Below are positions 25,903 through 33,337 of a stretch of DNA of 64,000 nt, piece after piece. This stretch comes from Geobacter sp. UBA5735. Lineage in GTDB: Bacteria; Desulfobacterota; Desulfuromonadia; Geobacterales; Geobacteraceae. The stretch covers positions 27,621 to 91,620 of the forward strand of contig DIFZ01000003.1 of assembly GCA_002419385.1 (NCBI GenBank), written 5' to 3'. Below the pieces are notes generated by a model that was not told where the DNA came from, did no database searches, and worked only from the letters and a program-made list of their open reading frames with translations. The position numbers and the translations under genes are program-made. The first letter of the stretch is position 1. Each line of letters opens with the position of its first letter.

Positions 25903-26565
25903 ATGACGCAATCTTTCATACACATTGAATCTCCCCGCTATCTCCGCGCTGAAAGCCTGGCTATGCCGTGCGACTGGGAGGCGGTTTTCGGCAACCCGAA
26001 CCCCCTGGCACTTGAAATCGGCTGCGGCATCGGTGACTTCATCGCCAAGACAGCCACGGAACAACCGGACACGAACTTCATCGCCATCGATTTCTACAAC
26101 AAGGGATGTTACAAGACATGCCGCCGGATCGACAGCGTCGGGTTGACCAATGTCCGGGTGCTGCGCGAAGAAGCACGGCAGTTCATTGCCGAAAGGGTCC
26201 CGAAGGGATCGCTCTGTGCCGTCTACATCAACTGCCCCGATCCCTGGCCCAAGAAGAAACACCGGAAACGGCGACTGGTCAACCGCCCCTTCATGGAGTT
26301 TCTCACTGACTACCTGGCACCGGGAGCGGACTTTTTCTTTGCCACCGACTTCAACGACTACGGCATCGACGTTGCCGGCATGATGGCAGGCCTGGAGGGC
26401 TTTACCAACCAGCTGGCGCCAGACCTCTTCCGCCACGAAATGGACTCCTACCATCTCTCCAAGTACATGCGCAAATTCTTGGCGGAAGGCAAGAAGATCT
26501 ATTTCGTTCATTATAAAAAAGCAGGCACAGGGCACGAGGCACAGGGCACGGGGGAAAAACAATAA
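25903..26565 (+). CDS. trmB: tRNA (guanine-N7)-methyltransferase
   Basis: Methylates position 46 of tRNA using S-adenosylmethionine. The SAM-binding EIGCGIGDFIAK follows LALE in the N-terminal third, then IAIDFYNKGCYKT and the family signature CPDPWPKKKHRKRRLVN, which holds the catalytic Asp. The 220-residue length is normal. The final 15 residues after FVHYKKAG (TGHEAQGTGEKQ) are encoded by the first copy of a 47-base tandem repeat, so the natural protein end appears to have been extended by the repeat. The start has only a weak AGGT upstream. The fold is a Rossmann methyltransferase. Confidence 0.94.
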   Translation: MTQSFIHIESPRYLRAESLAMPCDWEAVFGNPNPLALEIGCGIGDFIAKTATEQPDTNFIAIDFYNKGCYKTCRRIDSVGLTNVRVLREEARQFIAERVPKGSLCAVYINCPDPWPKKKHRKRRLVNRPFMEFLTDYLAPGADFFFATDFNDYGIDVAGMMAGLEGFTNQLAPDLFRHEMDSYHLSKYMRKFLAEGKKIYFVHYKKAGTGHEAQGTGEKQ

Positions 26566-26632
26566 AAGCAGGCACAAGGCACGAGGCACAGGGCACGAGG
26601 AAAAAACTCTAAAAGCAGGCACAAGGCATGAG
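26521..26632. repeat. 47-base tandem repeat overlapping the trmB 3' end
   Basis: Three copies of GCAGGCACA start at 26521, 26568 and 26615, an exact period of 47. The first two are full length, the last is partial. Each has internal GGCACGAGGCACAGGGCACG. The first copy encodes the TrmB C-terminus, and the trmB stop lies at 26563-26565. Confidence 0.85.
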
Positions 26633-26663
26633 TTTTTCAACAGCCTGCAAAAAAACAAGACTC

Positions 26664-26729
26664 CCTTTGCCCTTTGCCCTTTGCCTTTTGCCTTTTGCCC
26701 TTTGCCTTTTGCCCTTTGCCTTTTGCCCT
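26664..26729. repeat. Heptanucleotide microsatellite before truD
   Basis: Sixty-six bases of CCTTTGC and TTTTGCC units, about nine copies. The truD ribosome-binding site AGAGGAG begins immediately after. Length change here would alter the spacer upstream of truD but not its reading frame. Confidence 0.85.
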
Positions 26730-26745
26730 CCAGAGGAGTCAACAC

Positions 26746-27948
26746 ATGCATCCCTATCTGACCGCGGATCTCCCCGGAACCGGCGGCGTCATCAAGGAAA
26801 CGCCGGAAGATTTCGTCGTGACCGAACTCCCCCTCTATCTGCCGCAAGGAGACGGAGAGCATACGTATGCCGAAATCGAGAAACGGGGACTGACCACCCT
26901 GGAAGCCATACGGCGGCTTTCCCGGGAACTGGGAATCGCCGAACGCGAAATCGGCTATGCCGGCATGAAGGATGCGCGCGGCGTTACCCGGCAGACACTG
27001 TCCTTCCCCCGCGTCGAACCGGAACGGCTCCTCTCAGCCGGCCTGCCAGGGATAACAGTCCTGTCCGCCACCCGCCACCGGAACAAGCTGAAAGTGGGCC
27101 ACCTGGCAGGCAACCGGTTCTCCATAACGGTGCGGGATGTTGCGGAAGATGCTTTGGAAAAGACAACGGCAATTGCAGCGGTGCTCTCGTCCCGCGGGGT
27201 ACCCAACTATTTCGGCCTCCAGAGGTATGGCAGCCTGGGGAACTCCCATTTCATCGGGAGGGAAATCGTGCGCGGAGATTTCAGGGCCGCGGTCGACGCC
27301 TTGATGGGGAATCCCGCATCCATCAGGGACAGCCAGTGGCGATCTGCGGTCGAGGCGTACCATCGGGGCGACCTTCAGGCAAGCCTGGAAAACTTTCCCC
27401 GGCACTGCCGGACGGAGCGGGAAATCGTGGTGCGTCTCCTCAAGAGGCCTGAGGCCCACGAAAAGGCTTTGGAAAGCGTTTCGCCCCGGCTCAGGAAACT
27501 GTACCTGTCAGCCTACCAATCGTTCCTGTTCGACCGCATCCTGGAAAAACGCATCGGGTCCATCGACAGACTCATGGACGGAGACCTGGCGTTCCGTCAC
27601 GATAACGGCGCCTGCTTTCTTGTGGAAGATGCGGCCGCTGAAGCGGAAAGAGCGCGCAAGCTGGAAATTTCGCCGAGCGGCCCCATGTTCGGCTGCAAAA
27701 TGAGCGTGCCCGAAGGGGTGCCGCGATCGATCGAACTGGACGAATTGAACAGAGAAGGCATTGCCCTCGACGCTTTCAACCTGCAGGGTGGGCTCAGGAT
27801 GGAAGGAGAGCGACGCCCGCTCAGGGTCCCGCTGGGGGGCATGACAGCGGCAATGACCGGCGAATGTCTGCGACTCTCCTTCTCCCTGCCCCGGGGGAGC
27901 TACGCCACATCGGTCCTGCGGGAAATCATGAAAGAAGTGCCCGCCTGA
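26746..27948 (+). CDS. truD: tRNA pseudouridine synthase D
   Basis: Forms pseudouridine at position 13 of tRNA. The start at 26746 follows AGAGGAG; the open frame reaches back into the microsatellite to 26674, but that part is low-complexity. The 400-residue product shows the TruD signatures: KETPEDFVVTELP near the N-terminus, GYAGMKDARGVTRQ holding the catalytic Asp, and NYFGLQRYG. It has an extra insertion typical of the family. It directly follows trmB in the same direction, another tRNA-modifying enzyme, so the two may be cotranscribed across the repeats. Confidence 0.95.
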   Translation: MHPYLTADLPGTGGVIKETPEDFVVTELPLYLPQGDGEHTYAEIEKRGLTTLEAIRRLSRELGIAEREIGYAGMKDARGVTRQTLSFPRVEPERLLSAGLPGITVLSATRHRNKLKVGHLAGNRFSITVRDVAEDALEKTTAIAAVLSSRGVPNYFGLQRYGSLGNSHFIGREIVRGDFRAAVDALMGNPASIRDSQWRSAVEAYHRGDLQASLENFPRHCRTEREIVVRLLKRPEAHEKALESVSPRLRKLYLSAYQSFLFDRILEKRIGSIDRLMDGDLAFRHDNGACFLVEDAAAEAERARKLEISPSGPMFGCKMSVPEGVPRSIELDELNREGIALDAFNLQGGLRMEGERRPLRVPLGGMTAAMTGECLRLSFSLPRGSYATSVLREIMKEVPA

Positions 27949-27999
27949 CCCGTTCCGGCCGCCGGCCCGAAGCTCCCGGAAAGGAAGCCTTTTTCCGGC

Positions 28000-28028
28000 T
28001 TGACAAAAGTAGAACAATATTCTATCTT
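28000..28028 (+). promoter_or_regulatory. Sigma-70 promoter with embedded inverted repeat upstream of the IclR gene
   Basis: TTGACA (28000-28005), 17 bases, TATCTT (28023-28028). Inside the spacer TAGAA (28010-28014) and TTCTA (28020-28024) form an inverted repeat around CAATA. That position would suit autoregulation by a dimeric repressor. A leader of about 230 bases would precede the IclR start; nothing else is recognisable in 27949-28268. Confidence 0.7.
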
Positions 28029-28268
28029 TTACTAAAATAATTTTCTCTTTTTTATCGAAAGGTTTCGTGTCAGGCCCGTTGAATTTGACGTAAAGGCAAA
28101 CATCACTGACGGCCAAGGATAAAACACTATATACAGCGTAGCGCATCCCGAAAATGGGACGATATCCCCGGAATGTTCGAGGTGAATCGTACCCGGATGG
28201 AGAAGAGGCTCTTCAGAAATTCCCTCTCCCGGTACCTTCCTTCGTGCACCGTCACAAGGCAGCTCATC

Positions 28269-29051
28269 ATGGCAAAGAAAGAAAAAACCGATTATCTGAT
28301 ACAGTCCGTTTCCCACGCACTGGAACTTCTGGAGCAGTTCCATGAAGATGTGGACGAACTGGGCGTCACGGAATTGAGCAAACGTCTCAAGCTGCACAAG
28401 AACAACGTGTTCAGGCTCCTTGCTACCCTTGAGTCGCACGGCTACATTGAGCAGAACAAGGTCACGGAAAACTACCGGCTCGGCCTCAAGACCCTGGAAC
28501 TGGGGCAGACATTCGTCAAACAGATGGGCCTGTTGCGCCAGTCGCGGCCGGTACTGGAAGCGGTGGTCCGAGAGTGCAACGAGACGTCCTATGTGGCGAT
28601 TCTGAAAGATTTCCACATCATCTATCTGGATGTGGTGGAAACCGACCTGACGGTTCGCGTGGTCCCCCGCGTCGGCTCCCGGCTGCCGGCCCACTGCACC
28701 GCTGCCGGCAAGGTGCAGATCGCCCACCTGAATGAAGAAGAGCTGGAACAGTACCTCCCTACCCAGGAGTTGCGTCCCTTCACCTCAAACACCATAACTG
28801 ACCGTGACGAACTGAAAAAGCACCTTCTGACCGTTGCCGAACAGGGATTTGCCATCGACGATGAAGAGCTGGACATCGGGGTCAGATGCGTCAGCGCGCC
28901 GATCCGCGACTACACGAGGCGCATCATCGGAGCTGTCAGCATCTCCGGCCCTTCCATGCGGCTCTCCATGGAGCGGATCGATCGCGAGCTCATTCCCCTG
29001 GTGAAGAAGGCAGCCGAAGACATCTCCATGAAGCTCGGCTTCCACAGGTAG
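28269..29051 (+). CDS. IclR-family transcriptional regulator
   Basis: A 260-residue DNA-binding regulator. The ATG at 28269 (MAKKEKTDYLIQSV) follows AAGG; an in-frame start at 28173 would add 32 residues with no family similarity. The winged helix spans about 10-75, with ELSKRLKLHKNNVFRLLATLESHGYIEQN; the effector domain follows from about 90 with SYVAILKDF, the LPAHCTAAGK conserved segment and the C-terminal ISGPSMRLS. IclR proteins bind small aromatic or organic acids. The promoter carries an inverted repeat, suggesting autoregulation. No target gene is obvious next to it. Confidence 0.9.
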   Translation: MAKKEKTDYLIQSVSHALELLEQFHEDVDELGVTELSKRLKLHKNNVFRLLATLESHGYIEQNKVTENYRLGLKTLELGQTFVKQMGLLRQSRPVLEAVVRECNETSYVAILKDFHIIYLDVVETDLTVRVVPRVGSRLPAHCTAAGKVQIAHLNEEELEQYLPTQELRPFTSNTITDRDELKKHLLTVAEQGFAIDDEELDIGVRCVSAPIRDYTRRIIGAVSISGPSMRLSMERIDRELIPLVKKAAEDISMKLGFHR

Positions 29052-29119
29052 TTTCCATCCGGATAAAAGGCTTCCCGGGCAGCAGCGGGGCTTCCCTGCC
29101 CCAGTCCCGTCGAGCCGTT

Positions 29120-29728
29120 CTAGCCGGCGGCCCCTGCCTGCACCAACCGCTCCCACTCCTTGCGCACCAGCTTCTCCGTAGCAACGGCATCTCCGCTGTT
29201 ATCGATCACCACAGGTGAACAGGCAAGCTTTTCCGCAAGGGGCAGTTGTGCGCCGATCTTCCGCAGCGCCTCCGCCCTGCCGATGCCGTCTCGCTTCATA
29301 AGCCGCTCGATCTGTGTGTCGGCATCCACGAACACCAGCCAAACCTCGTCAAACCGGGCTGCCATGCCAGTTTCGAACAGCAGCGGCACCACGTAAAAGA
29401 GCAGCGGAGTCCGGCGCTGGCGTTCTCTTTCAAAGCGTCGGTCCGCCAACTCCGCAATGGCCGGGTGCACGATCCTTTCCAGCTCTCCCCGGGCAGCGGC
29501 ATCGGAGAACACGATGCGGCCGAGGGCCTTGCGGTCGAGTGAGCCGTCTTCCTGCAGCACTCCCGCACCGAACCTTTTCACTATGGCCCGATAGGCAGGC
29601 TCGCCCGGCTCCACGACCTCCCGCGCCAGCTTGTCGGCATCCACGACAACCGCCCCCCACGACGCCAGCATGCCCGCCACGAGGCTCTTCCCGGAAGCTA
29701 TGCCGCCGGTCAGGCCGATAATCTTCAT
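29120..29728 (-). CDS. coaE: Dephospho-CoA kinase
   Basis: Phosphorylates dephospho-CoA in the last step of coenzyme A synthesis. The start at 29728 (MKIIGLTGGIASGKS) follows GGAGGGGGG. The 202-residue chain has the Walker A GGIASGKS at 8-15, the DADKLAREV segment, the lid with RR region and VPLLFETG. It is the last of three leftward genes (ilvE, a small Cys-rich gene, coaE), separated from the first two by a hairpin. Confidence 0.94.
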   Translation of the reverse strand: MKIIGLTGGIASGKSLVAGMLASWGAVVVDADKLAREVVEPGEPAYRAIVKRFGAGVLQEDGSLDRKALGRIVFSDAAARGELERIVHPAIAELADRRFERERQRRTPLLFYVVPLLFETGMAARFDEVWLVFVDADTQIERLMKRDGIGRAEALRKIGAQLPLAEKLACSPVVIDNSGDAVATEKLVRKEWERLVQAGAAG

Positions 29729-29756
29729 CCCCCCTCCTCGATTCTTTCCCATAAGC

Positions 29757-29792
29757 AGAAAGCCCCGGGGAAACCGCGGGGCCTTCTTTCTC
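29757..29792 (-). terminator. Hairpin between the small Cys-rich gene and coaE
   Basis: GAAAGCCCCG near 29758-29767 pairs with CGGGGCC..TTC near 29777-29790, a GC-rich stem followed on the minus strand by CUUUCUGCUU. It should end the ilvE transcript; transcription of coaE would then start nearby or read through. Confidence 0.55.
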
Positions 29793-29828
29793 GAGCTACC
29801 TGCTGCGCCTGTAACCGGATCGCCCCAG

Positions 29829-29981
29829 TCAGAACCCCAGCTCCATCTGGCGCCAGTTTTCCCTCTTCGTCTTCGGCCCCGGATAGTAGCGGGGGCAACT
29901 GGCGATCACCACGGAGTGAACCTGCTTGCAGAGCCTGCGGCAGGAAAGGCACAACCTGTTGGCTGCCGGTTGCGGTTTCAT
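29829..29981 (-). CDS. Small Cys-rich protein, 50 aa
   Basis: A 50-codon frame starting ATG at 29981, eight bases after the ilvE stop, and ending TGA at 29829. The product begins MKPQPAANRLCLSCRRLCKQ and has four cysteines, Cys11, Cys14, Cys18 and Cys29 (in ASCPRYYPG), followed by a short basic/acidic tail. Cysteine spacing CX2CX3C...C suggests a metal-binding knuckle. Similar tiny proteins with RLCxxCRRxCKQ and SCPRY phrases are, to my recollection, widespread unnamed proteins in Geobacter relatives. The tight spacing suggests translation coupled to ilvE. Function unknown. Confidence 0.65.
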   Translation of the reverse strand: MKPQPAANRLCLSCRRLCKQVHSVVIASCPRYYPGPKTKRENWRQMELGF

Positions 29982-29988
29982 CTGTTTC

Positions 29989-31062
29989 TCAGGCAATTTT
30001 CCGCACCCAGCCGAATCTGTCGGGAAGCCTGCCGGTCTGGATGCCGGTCAGCGTTTCGTAGAGCTTCCGGGTCAGCGCGCCCACCCCGCCGTCACCTACG
30101 GCATAGCTCTCTCCTTTGTAGCCCAGTACGCCAACCGGGCTGATAACCGCTGCCGTACCGCTGCCGAAGGCTTCCTTGACCTTGCCTGCCTTGATGTCCG
30201 CAACCAGCTGGTTGATCTCGATCGGGCATTCCTCGGCTTTGAAGCCCAGGTCATCCGCCAGCCTGAGCACGGAATCGCGGGTAACGCCGCTGAGAATGGA
30301 ACCGTTGAGCGGAGCAGTCACCACCCGGTCTTCGTAGGCGAAAAACATGTTCATGGCGCCAACTTCGTCAACATAGCGCCGGTGAACGCCGTCCAGCCAC
30401 AGGACCTGGTCGAAGCCCTTTTTCTTCGCCTCCAGGCCGGCTTTCAGCGACGAAGCGTAGTTGCCGCCGGTCTTCGCCTCACCGGTGCCTCCCGGCACGG
30501 CCCTGACATAGCGGTCTTCCACGAGGATTTTGACCGGGTTGAAACCGGACGCATAATAGGCGCCAACAGGAGAGAGGATGACGTAATAGTAGTAATGATC
30601 CGAGGTCTTTACCCCGAGAACCGGTTCTACGGCTATCATCGCCGGCCGGATATAGAGAGAGGTCCCCTCAGCCCCCGGCACCCAGTCCTTCTCCAGACGG
30701 ACCAGTTCGGCAATACTGTCGACGAAGAATTCTTCCGGCACCTGGGGCATGCAGAGACGGTCTGCCGAAAGGTTGAAGCGCCGGGCATTCATCTCCGGTC
30801 GGAACAGGGCTATCGTTCCATCACTCCACCTATAGGCCTTGAGGCCCTCGAAAATTTCCTGGGCATAGTGAAAGACGAGACAGGACGGATCCAGCATGAA
30901 GGGCCCATAGGGCTGTATCCGTGCATCGACCCAGCCCTTGCCTGCTTTCCATTCGACGAGCAGCATGCGATCAGTGAAAATCTTGCCGAACCCGAGAGCG
31001 GATTCATCCGTAAACCTGTCCTTCCTGTTTTCCTCAGGAAGGGGAAGAACCTTCAGCTCCAT
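29989..31062 (-). CDS. ilvE: Branched-chain amino acid aminotransferase
   Basis: Class IV PLP aminotransferase that interconverts branched-chain amino acids and 2-oxo acids. The start at 31062 (MELKVLPLPEENRKDRF) follows GGGAGG; upstream in-frame residues to 31140 are not family-like. The 357-residue protein has the FHYAQEIFEGLKAY segment, LYIRP, and the PLP lysine Lys197 in GEAKTGGNYA. The C-terminal TRDSVLRLADDLGF is typical. It heads a leftward group ending with the small Cys-rich gene. Confidence 0.95.
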   Translation of the reverse strand: MELKVLPLPEENRKDRFTDESALGFGKIFTDRMLLVEWKAGKGWVDARIQPYGPFMLDPSCLVFHYAQEIFEGLKAYRWSDGTIALFRPEMNARRFNLSADRLCMPQVPEEFFVDSIAELVRLEKDWVPGAEGTSLYIRPAMIAVEPVLGVKTSDHYYYYVILSPVGAYYASGFNPVKILVEDRYVRAVPGGTGEAKTGGNYASSLKAGLEAKKKGFDQVLWLDGVHRRYVDEVGAMNMFFAYEDRVVTAPLNGSILSGVTRDSVLRLADDLGFKAEECPIEINQLVADIKAGKVKEAFGSGTAAVISPVGVLGYKGESYAVGDGGVGALTRKLYETLTGIQTGRLPDRFGWVRKIA

Positions 31063-31215
31063 GCCAGTTACCTCCCGTATAGGCCTTACATCAGCCTTTT
31101 CAATCAGATAAGGTGTAACATAGAACAGGCAGGCGGGCAAGATTTTTCATGGTGGTTTTTAGTCTGGCTAAACCCCGGATCGGGCCGCGATCATGGCCAA
31201 AGTCACCTTTTTTTG

Positions 31216-31246
31216 TTGAAATGCGTTGAATTTCTTGCTATATAAT
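31216..31246 (+). promoter_or_regulatory. rpoH: Sigma-70-like promoter of rpoH
   Basis: TTGAAA (31216-31221) lies 17 bases before TATATA (31239-31244) and 19 before TATAAT (31241-31246). CIRCE follows directly, overlapping the expected transcription start. Confidence 0.75.
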
Positions 31247-31248
31247 TT

Positions 31249-31275
31249 TTAGCACTCTCCAGTCTCGAGTGCTAA
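31249..31275 (+). promoter_or_regulatory. CIRCE operator for HrcA
   Basis: TTAGCACTC (31249-31257), nine bases, GAGTGCTAA (31267-31275): an exact match to the CIRCE consensus. HrcA normally binds it upstream of groES or hrcA-dnaK genes; here it controls rpoH, at the transcription start. Confidence 0.95.
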
Positions 31276-31331
31276 TACGTTCCGGAGGCACCGCCACCGG
31301 CACATTCAATCGAAACAGGGAGGTAGTTTCC

Positions 31332-32201
31332 ATGACCGCGGTATTACCCGTAGTATCCGACAACATGAGTCGCTACCTGGCTGAGATAAGACGTTTTCCG
31401 GTTCTTTCCGCCGAAGAGGAATACCGTCTTGCGGTGAAGCTCTTCGAAGAGCAGGACCTGGCCGCCGCCCAGACATTGATCACCGCGAACCTGCGTTTCG
31501 TGGTGAAAATCGCGGGAGAATACCGCGCCTACGGCATGAAGATGCTGGACCTCATCCAGGAAGGCAATGTGGGGCTCATGATGGCCGTGCGCAAATTCAA
31601 CCCCTACAAGGGGTTCCGCCTCATATCCTACGCAGTGTGGTGGATACGCGCCTACATCCAGAACTTCATCATCTCCACCTGGAGTCTGCTCAAGATCGGC
31701 ACCACCCAGGCACAGAGAAAACTCTTTTTCAAGCTCAACCAGGCAAAGAGCGCCATCAAGAACATGATCGGCGAAGACGACCTGCCGGCCGCATCCCTGG
31801 CCCTGGACGTGAAGGAATCGGAAATCGTGGAAATGGAACAGCGCATGCGCGGTGATTTTTCCCTCGACTCCGAGATGGCAGACGGTGAAGGCTCAACGCT
31901 GCTGGATACCCTTGCTGACAGCAGGATGAACCAGGAAGAGGCCCTGGCGGAAAACCAGGAGGCCGCCCGCCTGGAAAGGGAAATATCCAGCATCATGACC
32001 CGCCTGAACGAAAAAGAACGGTTTGTCATCGAGCGCAGGGTCACCGCCGAAGAACCCATGACGCTGCAGGAGATTGCGGACCACTTCTCCATCTCGCGGG
32101 AACGGGTACGTCAGATCGAAGAGGGAGCGCTCAAAAAGATTAAAAGCTTTCTTTCACCACTGGTTGCGCAGACAGATAACCACGCCCTGCTGACGGCCTG
32201 A
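31332..32201 (+). CDS. rpoH: RNA polymerase heat-shock sigma factor (sigma-32)
   Basis: A 289-residue sigma-70-family factor. The start at 31332 follows GGGAGG. Region 2 shows ANLRFVVKIAGEYR, DLIQEGNVGLMMAVRKFNP and YAVWWIRAYIQNFI; the RpoH-box segment is in IGTTQAQRKLFFKL; region 4 ends in EIADHFSISRERVRQIEEGALKKIK. Length and the box identify RpoH rather than RpoD or RpoS. It is preceded by a promoter with a CIRCE site, so HrcA probably represses it, putting the sigma factor below a repressor whose usual targets are chaperones. A 17-bp hairpin follows the stop. Confidence 0.94.
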   Translation: MTAVLPVVSDNMSRYLAEIRRFPVLSAEEEYRLAVKLFEEQDLAAAQTLITANLRFVVKIAGEYRAYGMKMLDLIQEGNVGLMMAVRKFNPYKGFRLISYAVWWIRAYIQNFIISTWSLLKIGTTQAQRKLFFKLNQAKSAIKNMIGEDDLPAASLALDVKESEIVEMEQRMRGDFSLDSEMADGEGSTLLDTLADSRMNQEEALAENQEAARLEREISSIMTRLNEKERFVIERRVTAEEPMTLQEIADHFSISRERVRQIEEGALKKIKSFLSPLVAQTDNHALLTA

Positions 32202-32227
32202 ACAGGAAAAGCGGACACGGTTTGATC

Positions 32228-32269
32228 CGCCACGGGCCCGATCAGCAGCAGGTGATCGGGCCCGTGGCG
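32228..32269 (+). terminator. rpoH: Seventeen-base-pair hairpin after rpoH
   Basis: CGCCACGGGCCCGATCA (32228-32244) pairs perfectly with 32253-32269 around GCAGCAGG. No U run follows, so it is not a standard terminator; it could stabilise the rpoH 3' end or pause transcription before the next gene 28 bases on. Confidence 0.55.
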
Positions 32270-32296
32270 TAACAGTGCCCGGACACGGAGACCCAT

Positions 32297-33055
32297 GTGC
32301 TGAGCGAAGAAGAACGGGAGAGATATTCCCGCCAGATAATCCTGCAAGAGATCGGCATAACCGGCCAGGAAAAACTCCTGGAAGGGAGAGTCCTGATCAT
32401 CGGCGCAGGAGGGCTCGGCTCGCCTGCGGCCCTCTACCTGGCTGCGGCCGGCGTCGGCACGATCGGCTTGGCCGACAGCGATGTCGTCGACCTGTCAAAC
32501 CTGAACCGGCAGATCCTCCACGGCACACCGGACCTGGGAACCGGAAAGGCTCTTTCCGCACAAAAAAGGCTCTCCGCTCTCAATCCCCACTCACAGGTCG
32601 TCGCTTATCCGTTCATGATAACGGCCGAAAACATCACCGAAATAATCGAGAATTACGATTTCATCCTCGACGCCACGGACAACTTCGACGCCAAGTTCCT
32701 CATCAACGACACCTGCGTCCGCAGGAAAAAAGCTTTTTCCCATGGCGGCGTGCTCCGTTTCCGCGGCCAGGCCATCACCGTACTGCCCCATGCCTCACCC
32801 TGTTACCGCTGCATCTTTCCGGAACCTCCGCCCGAAGATGTCGCCCTTTCATGCTCACGGGACGGCATCCTGGGAGTTGTTCCCGGGGTAATCGCTTCAA
32901 TCCAGGCGGCGGAAGCGATCAAGTACCTGACCGGTGCCGGGGATCTGCTGACGGGACGCCTGCTGACCCTGGACGCACTTGCCATGAGGTTCAGGGAAGT
33001 CGGGATTGCCAGGAATCCGTCGTGCCCGGTGTGCGCCGGAGGTTCTGAAGGGTAA
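32297..33055 (+). CDS. HesA/MoeB/ThiF-family adenylyltransferase
   Basis: A 252-residue E1-like enzyme that adenylates the C-terminal glycine of a ubiquitin-like sulfur carrier such as MoaD or ThiS. The GTG at 32297 follows CGGAG; the ATG at 32295 meets an immediate stop. The nucleotide-binding GAGGLGSPAALYLAAAGVG covers 36-54, followed by the DLSNLNRQILH segment and DATDNFDAKFLIND. Zinc cysteines are in CYRCIFPEPP and CPVCAGG. The catalytic-Cys region reads SCSRDGILG. It lacks the C-terminal rhodanese domain of some MoeB proteins. Whether it serves molybdopterin, thiamine or cysteine synthesis is not decidable; nearby metX and SAM-riboswitch suggest sulfur metabolism. Confidence 0.88.
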   Translation: MLSEEERERYSRQIILQEIGITGQEKLLEGRVLIIGAGGLGSPAALYLAAAGVGTIGLADSDVVDLSNLNRQILHGTPDLGTGKALSAQKRLSALNPHSQVVAYPFMITAENITEIIENYDFILDATDNFDAKFLINDTCVRRKKAFSHGGVLRFRGQAITVLPHASPCYRCIFPEPPPEDVALSCSRDGILGVVPGVIASIQAAEAIKYLTGAGDLLTGRLLTLDALAMRFREVGIARNPSCPVCAGGSEG

Positions 33056-33143
33056 CCATGCCGAAGCCCCGGCAGTACCGGAAATTTGCATTGACAATCA
33101 ATCAGGCCTCCCGTATCCTTTCCCTACAATTGAACAGAAGACC

Positions 33144-33246
33144 TTCTTATCAAGAGTGGTGGAGGGAGAGGCCCTGCGAAACCACAGCAACCGGTCCTGG
33201 AAAGGACGACAGGTGCTAAATCCTGCCTTAGGGCACAGATGAGAAA
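33144..33246 (+). promoter_or_regulatory. SAM-I (S-box) riboswitch aptamer for metX
   Basis: P1 pairs TTCTTATC with GATGAGAA; between are the conserved AAGAGUGGUGGAGGGA, GCAACC and GGUGCUAAAUCCUGCC segments of the S-box. Binding of S-adenosylmethionine should favour the terminator downstream. Confidence 0.93.
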
Positions 33247-33272
33247 GGCGCTCGAGACGGACCACAAATCCC

Positions 33273-33308
33273 GAAAGCCCCTTTTCATCCGATGAGAAGG
33301 GGCTTTTC
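33273..33308 (+). terminator. Riboswitch-controlled terminator before metX
   Basis: GAAAGCCCCTTTTCATC (33273-33289) pairs with GATGAGAAGGGGCTTTTC (33291-33308), leaving the last U-rich bases as a tail. P1 3' bases of the aptamer resemble the arm GATGAGAA, so it forms an alternative pairing switch. Confidence 0.85.
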
Positions 33309-33337
33309 TCTACTTCACGCTCTTTTCCGGGTACCCC

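Noticed and set aside
26521..26729. CRISPR array
   Set aside because: The repeats are tandem with no spacers, and no cas genes are in the window.
29926..31245. 439-codon frame opposite ilvE
   Set aside because: Antisense of ilvE; it would also cover the small Cys-rich gene and part of the divergent promoter region.
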